A stretch of DNA of 64,000 bases from the NCBI GenBank assembly GCA_963920705.1, contig OY987229.1, forward strand, positions 17,861,728-17,925,727. Direction: 5' to 3'. Below, in pieces: positions 1 through 9,300 of this stretch (positions within the stretch are counted from its first letter, which is position 1; each line of letters begins with the position of its first letter). This stretch comes from Odiellus spinosus. Lineage: Eukaryota > Arthropoda > Arachnida > Opiliones > Phalangiidae. The notes under the pieces are model-generated. The model had not been told where the DNA came from. It made no database searches and saw nothing but the letters and a program-made list of their open reading frames with translations. A program made the position numbers and the translations under genes.

Positions 1-2360
1 GTGAAATGGTTACTCTCACGCGGTCTTTTTCTCGAAAGTACTTAATACAACCCCCTCCGCCTTTCAATCAAACATATCTTAAATTACATTTCAGAATAAT
101 TCTACGTAATCAAGTTGAAAACATTTATCCTTCAAACGCGTCCACCCCATAGCTGTGAAATTTATAAAATGGTGTTTGTTACAAGGATTCCATTAGGAAT
201 TAGATTGGTCAACCTTTGAACTAAGACAGTAAAAATTACAGACGTATCAACGCTCATATACTTGTCCAACAGGTAAAGAATCGAAATTATGCAGTGGGTT
301 GCCAGATCTACATTTATTTCCATATAGAACGTAAAAATCTCCTAGCAGAATTTTTAAATCTCGACGTTTCAAATAGTAAAGGATATTTTTACGAACTTCA
401 GTTAAATTATAAATTTTTCCCGTTAAATTAAAATTAAACGAAAAATTCTACGGGTTAACCCCGTTAATAGAAAAAAAAAAATTCCAATCAAACTTTACCA
501 GCTCGGTATAACTTTTTAAAAAATAAAATTAGCCGGGAGAGATATATACTATCAAAATATCATGTTTCAACATTACTTAGGGATAAAAACGCTTCCTTCA
601 AAGTTACTATTGCCAAAATATCAAGGTTAACTGTTAAAACGAAAAATTTAAAGAATGTGTATCCCTGTATTTTTATAGATGCAGATTCAAACACCAGGAA
701 AAAAATATATTTCCCCGCTTTGGAAACATTAAAAATCATATCAAAACCCTCTCATAAAAACGAAAAAAAAAAAAAAAAAGCTATTACAAATAATTGTTAT
801 TAAATATCTACTCCGCGTGTTGGGCGGAGTTAAAAAGCGCTAAGCCTAACGATAAGGTTAAATTAGGGTGGATTCAAAAACGTTTAGCTAACTTATAACT
901 GGTTGGATATTTAAATATGAGGAGGAGATAATAATAAAATTATATAAGAACGTATTAATGTTATAAAATTTTAAAAGAAAAATAAGTTAAATTTAAAGGG
1001 AAGGTGTAACACGCAGATATAACCCCATAATTGTATCACCATTACCTCCCGACCAATGGGATAAAGGAGACATTCGTGACGTCAGTCACCCTTTTTTTTA
1101 AAGCTTTCTTGTAGAGCAAGGTGGTAGAGAGGGAGGTGGTAACGCCCTACGGCTAAAAGTGCATATTTTAGTGGAGTTTAGGCTTGGCCGCGTGGCATAT
1201 GGGTGGAGTTTTGCTTAGCCCTTCATTCACTGTGTTTTTGGCCCATGTCTATAGGAGCAATTTTTACATGTAGTTTCGTATTTTAAGCCCTCTATAATCC
1301 GTCCACTGACTCCACTTGGTAAACGATTGTCGTGAACTCCACTACTCTTTGTAACATCATACCAACCTCAGTGACATCGCACTAGCTTCCCCCCCTCTAC
1401 TGAAAATATAAGCACCTATGACCAATTCTAATTAAGATTTAAAGTAGCCCCAACCCAATCAGAACAAGAGCCGTTTGGTTAGATTTCAAGGGGGTAGTCA
1501 TATTTTCGAAATTTTAATTTCTTAGCTCTAAAGGTGTATTTTAATATAGGCGTCTAATAGTTCGTTAAAGCTAAAATATAATTCATAATCATTTAAAAAA
1601 AATTGTGACATTATCACTTTAATAAATTTTAACGCAAAAATGTCATCTTCCCTTCAAATATTTTTTTGCTAAGCCTTGGTCCTAGCTATATAGGCATGGG
1701 CGTTGAGTAGCTTAAAGATCGTCGCCGGTTTTTAGTTCATTCAAGGTTGGCGCCACTGAAGATTCTCGCATTTTTTTTTTACCCCAAGAGCTCGCAACAA
1801 CAGTGAACTTGAACCAGTATTAATTTGAAAGTACATTTCGTGCAAAACTAGGGTTCCCTTCAATCTCAAAGATAACTAAAACCTGAGATAAGGCGTAATC
1901 CGTCTTCACGCTCGCGTAAAACTCAAGGTGATTAGGACAATAACTAGCCGAAGCAACGCGGATTCCTCGGGAGTCACGGTCGCCCGAAAATTCGAAAGAG
2001 TGAGAGGAAAGGGAAAGATGAGGAAAATAAAATTGCATTCTATCTAGAATACCCGCTACAGGCTTTAACAGCGCTAAGATTCGGGAAAACCCCTCGTTTA
2101 AAAAAAAAGGAAAAACAAAAGGCGCACGCGCGCAACGAGTATCAAATAATACCGAAATTTCCTTAGGCTCTTAGTTAATATATTCGAGCGAAACTAGCAC
2201 CATCTAGTTTAAAGAAAATAGACTAAAATCTTTTCCGGAATTAAACAAGTTGGATAATACCACATTGTTAAAATAAATGAAGATATTAATGGAGGTATAA
2301 CACAATTCAACCGTAGTTTTCCTAGCCTTCTAAGTTCATAGTGTCAATTACTCGCATTTG
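1..2360. other. Non-coding, no gene seen
   Basis: AT-rich sequence with short homopolymers and many stops in all frames. The only longer open frame, on the minus strand at 1820-2038, has no recognisable domain, no splice partners and no family resemblance, so I do not call it a gene. A CRE-like TGACGTCA palindrome sits at 1077-1084. Nothing else could be supported. Confidence 0.6.
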
Positions 2361-2850
2361 CATACATTTTCCTAATTTATGTCATGTTTAGAAGAGTTTC
2401 CCAAACATTTCCCTAATTTATGCCAAGTTTAGAAGAGTTTCCCAGATATTTCCCTGATGTGTGCTAAGTTTAGAAGAGTTTCCCAGATATTTCCCTGATG
2501 TGTGCTAAGTTTAGAAGAGTTTCCCAAATATTTCCCTGATTTATGCCAAGTTTAGAAGAGTTTCCCAGATATTTCCCTGATGTGTGCTAAGTTTAGAAGA
2601 GTTTCCCAAATATTTCCCTGATTTATGCCAAGTTTAGAAGAGTTTCCCAGATATTTCCCTGATGTGTGCTAAGTTTAGAAGAGTTTCCCAAATATTTCCC
2701 TGATTTATGCCAAGTTTAGAAGAGTTTCCCAGATATTTCCCTGATGTGTGCTAAGTTTAGAAGAGTTTCCCAAATATTTCCCTGATGTGTGCTAAGTTTA
2801 GAAGAGTTTCCCAAATATTTCCCCGATGTGTGCTAAGTTTAGAAGAGTTT
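2361..2850. repeat. 41-bp minisatellite, 12 copies
   Basis: The word GTTTAGAAGAGTTTCCC recurs at 2386, 2427, 2468, 2509, 2550, 2591, 2632, 2673, 2714, 2755, 2796 and 2837 (the last copy is truncated after the first part of the word), always 41 bases apart. A partial unit precedes the first copy from about 2361. Two unit types occur: one ends CTGATGTGTGCTAA, the other CTGATTTATGCCAA (the first copies have CTAATTTATGCCAA). They partly alternate, which suggests that dimeric blocks were duplicated. The strict period shows a recent tandem array. No coding role is visible. Confidence 0.95.
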
Positions 2851-4220
2851 ATTTTCCCTCTTGGATTTAAATCGAGTGAAATTTTAAATGAGCAGGATGC
2901 CTACGCGATAAATTGCTTAAAGCAATAATGACAAACTTGAAAACACTTAAAAAAAGTAATATCCCCTGCGGTTTTAATTGTCAACTTAATTTCGGACGCG
3001 AAAACAAGTCGTCAGGTTGCTTAACAACCGTGGTCCCGCGGACCAACTTTTTTCCAGTTATGTAGGTGACCTTTTCAATAACCTCAAATCTTGAGCGTCA
3101 ATAAGATATTTATGACATCTTTAGTTCGACTTTAGCTCAGACATGAAGTATTATGAAGACAATTTTCCCACGATACGGTTTTAGATAATATTCAAATAAG
3201 TTGGCCCTCACCCAGTCGGTAATTTCACCTTAACCACTCAAGTTAATAACTTAATTTTTGGCGGTTTTCGCGTGACAACTATCAACAAAAAACCCCCAAA
3301 AAGGTTCGAGTAAAAGGGATGGATCTTTTATCCATATTTGTCAGTATAAAATTCAAAAAGTAGGAGTGTTTTTGGTCTTACCCGAATGCCGATGGTTGTT
3401 TTCCCCTTAGCGAAGCAACACCCAAGAATCCTAGCTCCGTACGAATTACTGGGCACAGACGACTCTTTCACGGACCGTCAATGGTGCCGAAAAAACAGGA
3501 CGAAGTCAATTCGAAATTTAGAATCACAATAGTCGGAATCTTTGTCTGCAAATAAAAAAAGAAATGGGAATTTTATGTTAAAATCAAATTGATACAAACA
3601 TATTCGACAATCAAAACACCTTTTTTGTTATAGCTCTACAGGAACCATAGTTTTAAGTTCAATGGGAAAATTGGTCTTTAAAAAATTGTAACAAACTGAC
3701 TTTTTTATATTAAATAATTGATTTGTAGGAAATTATGGGAATAATTTTTTAGAAATATAAAAAATATGAAAATTACTATTGGAATTATTATTTCTTATTC
3801 TAAAACTAAATCCAGTGGAGATGACATTTGAAGTAGCTTATCCAATTTTTTGGACTTCATATTAGTATTGAGCACCTACTCTATTAAAAAAAATTGCATT
3901 TATATTTGTAGAATATAAGCGCTCTCTATATTAAAAACACGAATTAGAAAAATACCTTGAAAAAGGAAAATCTAGGAAAATGGTCTATATTATAAGAACA
4001 CTTTGAAAATAGTAAAAATTATAAAATTCGCGAAGACACGAAGAGTGGTAACCCTGTCAGTAGCCAAGTAAAACAATAAAACTGTAAAAACTAGCTAGTC
4101 CAATTTATGACGAATGGTATTTAAAAACAATTGCTTCCGAATAATTTACTTCTGATAACATTAAATGATTAGACAAGGGAAAACGGATAAAATAGAATTT
4201 AAGATTTGTTCGAAGAAAGG
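2851..4220. other. Non-coding, no gene seen
   Basis: AT-rich intergenic DNA between the minisatellite and the inverted-repeat element. I found no exon-like open frames flanked by splice sites, no RNA gene and no strong repeat. Confidence 0.5.
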
Positions 4221-4574
4221 GATAAACATTTAAAGGGAGCCCAAAGGGGGTGCAAATAGAGGGGTCGACATTTTTAAAATACGTCATCATGGGAACCAAT
4301 TGTGGGGTTCAAAATAGCCGCTAGAACTATCCTGGCGCTAGGTGTTTGGGCGCGTTCCCCGATATGTAGTATTCCGCGTTTCCCCGAGTCCTCCCACTCC
4401 CTACTCCAACGTGGGCCTCGTGGCTCCACCCCGGATCCGGATGATGCCTATTTACGCCAGGGCTCTTCACGAAAAATAGTTCCCTATCACGTGATAGTGA
4501 CGTTTTTTAAAAATGTCTTCCCCCCCATATTGGTCTTTTGCACCCCCTTTGGGCTCCCTTTAATGTCTATAATG
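4221..4574. mobile_element. MITE-like element with long imperfect terminal inverted repeats and GC-rich core
   Basis: The left arm (about 4221-4297) carries AAAGGGAGCCCAAAGGGGG followed by TGCAAA, then ACATTTTTAAAA and ACGTCA. The same motifs appear reverse-complemented, in the same order, in the right arm (about 4480-4570). The arms are about 70-80 bp and imperfect. The core (about 4300-4480) is distinctly GC-rich compared with its surroundings. An open frame covers the core on the plus strand, but it has no recognisable domain and follows the inverted repeat, so I treat it as chance. Exact ends and a target-site duplication are uncertain. No transposase is present, so it would be non-autonomous. 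Confidence 0.7.
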
Positions 4575-6041
4575 ATAAGCTTGAAATAAAAGGGGGCGTA
4601 AATCTAGATTCTTTCAAACGAAAATATTCCAGGACCAAGGCTTATTTTTCATTTCATGTCGGGCACACCTGGTTAAAATTTTGAAAACGTAATTATCGTT
4701 TTCGTTCAAAAACGTCGTTTATTGTCTGTTGATTTTCAATAAAGTAGCAAAATTTCGGGGGCCTCCTATTTCGTTTTGTGTCAAAAATTGGACGTTCTTT
4801 GATTTATCGGACGCAAAAGAAATATACCTAAGCCTAACTTTAAAGTGATTAGTCATGGTACGTTGATTTTCTTTACATATATTCACACGCAATCAAAATA
4901 CGTACCGCAGGCAACGCAACAAAAATAAAATTCGCTGAACCATAACCATTGAAAGTATCTATTTAAATTGATTCTCTTACTCTAAATACTTCAGAATAAA
5001 TTTAAATTACCTTCTAATTAGCATTATTCAGATTACGGTCTGGGATAACATCATAAAATCAAGCGACTATCACGAGAGCTGGGAATCAAATAACGCCAGA
5101 GCTTAGGGGAGGAGACCCTCCCCCCCTTCAACTTTTCCCCAAAGTTGGCAAACCAAAGTTCAGTTGGCCAACCGACCAAAAAAATCTGACGCAGTTGGCA
5201 AAATTAATGTTTCAAAAAAATCTGCTCTTCCCCTTCAATTAACACCCTCTCGTCTAGTCCCTGAATAACGCTGTCAAAGGTCATATAATACTAGAATATT
5301 TTTTTAATTGCGGGGAAAGGCCCGAAAGGGGTGTGGAGTTTTCAATTGCAGAGCGGGTATAGTCCGAGTGAGATCTAGTACCATAGATAAAATAACTAAC
5401 GTATATAGGTTGGAATCATGGACTAATTATGGTATACTATAATTAGTCCATGTTGGAATCCCCATGGTTTAGAAGTGACTCCGCGCGATCGCGGCGATCC
5501 TGGTGGTTGGAGCCGAACACTAAAATCTGGCGAAGTTCGTATTACTCCCAAATTCTACTATTTAGTCGCGAATTTCCCCGCTTCGGCAAAAAAAATGGTT
5601 TCTATTAAATTATTTGAGAGGAGGGAATTAAATTGGCTTAAAACATGTTAAAAAAGTTGCACTCTACACGATACGTCAATTTGCAGGGGCAAAACTTTGC
5701 GAGGGCGAAAATTTGCAGGGTGATTCCAAGATCACTCCTCGTAAAAATCGCCTATATATGGACTACACTAGCCATTTCAGATGGTCTTTATTTAAAAAAA
5801 CTAAAGTAAGGTAGCTACCACCATCTACCTGTAAAATTTTGTAGCTAGAGTTTTTTATGTTTAAAAAGAGATATTTTATTCTTAATTATAATTATTATTA
5901 GTAATTAATTAAGAATGTTTCGGGCTAAATATAAAGTTATATAGCTTCTAAAGTATTTGGGAGATGTATTGATTGAAAAATATATATGACGTCACTCCCT
6001 AGCTCGTGTATATCAAAGATACGTAGCGCTCCCTTTCTCAA
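4575..6041. other. Non-coding, no gene seen
   Basis: Intergenic DNA upstream of the tRNA. It contains a small palindrome (listed separately), a short GC-rich patch near 5480-5520 and a TGACGTCA motif at 5987-5994, about 50 bases upstream of the tRNA. No exon could be supported. Confidence 0.5.
5410..5460. repeat. Near-perfect 36-bp palindrome flanked by 8-bp direct repeats
   Basis: CATGGACTAATTAT (5417-5430) is perfectly repeated in inverted form as ATAATTAGTCCATG (5439-5452) around an 8-base centre. The whole is bracketed by TTGGAATC at 5410-5417 and again at 5453-5460. The flanking direct repeat looks like an 8-bp target-site duplication around a minimal palindromic insert or excision residue. 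Cruciform DNA or a hairpin RNA are other possible meanings. Confidence 0.75.
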
Positions 6042-6130
6042 CCGTCGATAGCTCAGTTGGTAGAGCGGAGGACTGTAGAGGCATTACTGTTGATATCCTT
6101 AGGTCGCTGGTTCAAATCCGGCTCGACGGA
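6042..6130 (+). tRNA. tRNA-Tyr (GUA) with a 16-nt intron
   Basis: A full cloverleaf folds. The acceptor stem is CCGTCGA with TCGACGG and discriminator A. The D arm is GCTC..GAGC, the anticodon stem GAGGA with TCCTT, and the T arm contains GGTTCAAATCC (B box). The anticodon loop reads CTGTAG-A with anticodon GTA. A 16-nt intron (6079-6094) sits after position 37, the canonical site. Eukaryotic nuclear tRNA-Tyr genes nearly always have this intron, removed by the tRNA splicing endonuclease. The mature tRNA is 73 nt before CCA addition. A T-run follows at once. It lies about 210 bases upstream of the TATA box of the polycystin-like gene, on the same strand. Confidence 0.97.
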
Positions 6131-6138
6131 CAAACATA

Positions 6139-6149
6139 TTTTTGTTTTT
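6139..6149 (+). terminator. Pol III T-run terminators after tRNA-Tyr
   Basis: Two runs of five T (6139-6143 and 6145-6149), separated by one G, begin eight bases after the tRNA 3' end. This is typical of RNA polymerase III termination. Confidence 0.8.
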
Positions 6150-6341
6150 GATATTTAATTATTAAAATGCTAAAATTGTAATTATAATCATTAATATAAA
6201 TTTATTTATAAATGGAAAATGTGGAGTAATATCAATTACTTATAATATCAATTAGTTATAAATAGTCTAGTTGTTCGCTATATATTGATTATAATTTTGT
6301 GACGTTACCAGTGATGTAATGGTCATTTATGGGACGACTAG

Positions 6342-6378
6342 TATAAAAGGAGGGACCTTAAGGGAACGAAACTTAGTT
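6342..6378 (+). promoter_or_regulatory. TATA box and initiator-like core promoter of the polycystin-like gene
   Basis: TATAAAAG at 6342-6349 is followed about 30 bases later by CTTAGTT (6372-6378), close to the arthropod initiator TCAGTY. The start codon is at 6396, so the 5' leader would be only about 20 nt. A canonical TATA box suggests restricted, tissue-specific expression. That is an inference; spacing and motif are read directly. Confidence 0.6.
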
Positions 6379-6395
6379 ACTTGTCGCAATTGACG

Positions 6396-9300
6396 ATGAA
6401 ACTTGGCATAGCCTTCTTATGGGTAAGTTTAGAATTATTTAATTTTATATTAAAAGAGAGCTTTGAATAAAACTTCAAGGTTTGAGTAAAAGAACTAACT
6501 TTAACTTGCTCTGTTAATTACTCCGAAATTATTTGCTAGTAATATTATATATTTGTTAAAAACTTTAAGAGTGCAAGTAAAGATTTATAAAAAAAATATT
6601 AGTTATTTTTAATATTAGTTTACTTGTAATTATGAAAGTAAAAAGATACATCAATAAACTATTATTAGACATCGAAAATATGAATACGAATGCTTAAAAT
6701 AACTTTCCTTGCAATTTTAAGTATCTATTTAAAAAATATTATTCTAAATAAGTTGCAATATCTATTTAATAAATTGTTAAAAGAACCAAGATATATAAAA
6801 TATTATAACTTTACTTGCAATATTAAAGGCACGAAGATATATAAAATATTATTATAACTTTATTATTTGTAATAAAAATTTACTTGTAATATTAAAGGAT
6901 CTTTAAACTAACTCGCAACGTAAAACGTACAAATATTTATACTTGCAATGTTAAAAGATATGTGAAATATTATTAGATATCTTTAAATAAAATTATTGCA
7001 AAGTTAAGTAATATAATTTAAAAAGTACGACCTTAATTACGTAATTCTATTATTTTTTTATTGCGTAATTAAAGTTGTAGTTTTTAAATTCTATTATTTA
7101 TGCAAGTAGTCATTCTATATTTAAAAGTTAAAAGTGGCAAGATATATAAAATATTATTAGAATCTTAAATATAATTTGTACTTGCAATATTATAAGGAAC
7201 AAGATTTATAAAATATTATTAGATACCTTTAATATAACTTTGCTTGCAATGGTAGAGTACTACATTAAATTAAAATATTATTAGAAATCTATGATTGCAC
7301 TTTACTTGCAATGTTAAAAGCTAGTTTGATAATGACCCTGATTACAAATTTTCATAAAAACCAATGACTCAAGTTTATGTAATATTCAGAATTTAGCCGA
7401 GGTTTATTAAACTGTAATCATCGGTTAAATCGGATTAAGCCGGCTAATTACACCTTATCTGAAGAAGGTATTACATGTTGTTTTAATCGATTTGAAGCGC
7501 TAAAATTTAATTATTTTGTGTAAACCTTGGACTCCTAAAAATGAAAGCGTGGTGGAATTTATATTTATATTTTCATAGCTAAAACTAACGTGTTAATATT
7601 CTAGAGGTTTCTCAACCCTTACGTGTCAAAATTAAGGTCAACCAGGTCAAAATCACCAAATATAATCTCTAATCTTTTCTTTCGAAAAGAAAGGGGTGTA
7701 AGTGCATCGGAAATGACCGGAAGTAAAATCCCACTACTTCCGCTTCTTTTTCAGGAACGGTCATTATGTTTTATAAGAAAAACACCATAGGGGTGCGGTT
7801 AGCAGAAATTCGGTTTCAAGTAGTTTAATACTATGCGTATATTTTGTATCATAAAAATTGTTAGTTTAAAGGGAGGGTGAAAAAATAGGACCTGTTTTCG
7901 TAGTAAAAAGCAATGACGTCGCTAAGAAAATTCACTTATCTTGTATTTCATAAAAAGTGATAATCAAATTTAAAATTGGAGCTCGGATATTCACTGATAA
8001 TTAGCCTTTTTTTTCAAATATTTTAATCTCGGATCAATTGTTTGTTAATACAACTATAAAACCATTAATTTTATAAACAGACGCGTATTAAATGGATACG
8101 AATTATCCGAAGATAAGCTTGATTAATAAATAAATTACTCGTGTAGAATGAAATATAATTATTATATTTTAATCTAAAATGGAAGGAACCAACTAAATCA
8201 CTTAATTCTAGCTTCAAGATCTCAATTTGTGTTAAAATCCACCAACTTTTCTTATCCGAATGAATTAACTGGTATAAAATATCATTTCGTATTACAATGG
8301 GTACGAATAAAAAGTTTGCCTTACATTCAAATACATTAAACCGATTAAGAAATATATTTTTCGCGAACGGTTAATATAGGATTAATATTCACGATAAGTC
8401 TTATTCAATAAACAAACGTTATAAGAATTCCGAGCACTAGTTAAGATTAACTTGACCAAACCAAATTTTAATAAGGAGAATAAATTGAACTTGCTTATTG
8501 TAAATTAAAACTTAAAGGAATAGTACCACGATCTAGAGTTCTTGACAGAATTTTAACTGAAACAAATTTAACAATTGTCCAGGGGACACTTAGAAGAAAA
8601 AGAAAAAGAAAAAAAAAAAATCGTTGTCATATCCAAAGCCCATAATACAAATTGCGATCACAATTAGCCCAATTTTTCCTTCCGTTGGGAGTGGTTAAAT
8701 ATAACAAACATTTGCTTCGTAAGAGTAGTTTTCAAACTAGCGCAAACTGTAACGGCTTAATAACACACAATGTTAAAGCTCTTACGAAACGAAAGCAGTT
8801 CTGACAATTGTGAATACATAAGTATAGATAAACGAAACTTTGTTCCGGCTTGTTGAACACGAACGGAATATTTTCCATCAAGCTAATTATTACGTGACCT
8901 TTAGGGTAGGGGAAGGTCAACCAAGCTTAACAAATCACGATTCATCATTGAGATTATCTCGCGCTTGGTTGACCAATTGGATTAGCTGACCCAAACACAA
9001 AATACGGTTGTCTAGGTAACCGTTTCTAAATTTGATATAATTTTATATAATCCAAAAATAGTTTCGAATATGTATAGGGGTTAATAATAAATTAGTATTA
9101 ATTAATTATCTTAATTCATTTTCAGGCTATTTTCAATCTGATTACAACGAACGAAGGTAATTAAATTCTTTAATTATATTTAATTGATTATATTCTTATT
9201 TTACTTAAACGAAATTTATGTTTTTTCATTCTTACTTTATACTTTATTGTTTTTAAATTTAATTTATTGTGTTTGAAATTAACTTGTACATAATTTAATG

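Noticed and set aside
1820-2038. 72-codon minus-strand open frame with mixed composition
   Set aside because: No recognisable family, no neighbouring exon and no promoter signals; too short to call.
2361-2850. CRISPR-like regular repeats
   Set aside because: The units are contiguous without unique spacers and the genome is eukaryotic; it is a minisatellite.
4302-4589. 95-codon open frame in the GC-rich core of the inverted-repeat element
   Set aside because: No domain, no splice context and it runs into the inverted-repeat arm; best explained by the composition of the core.
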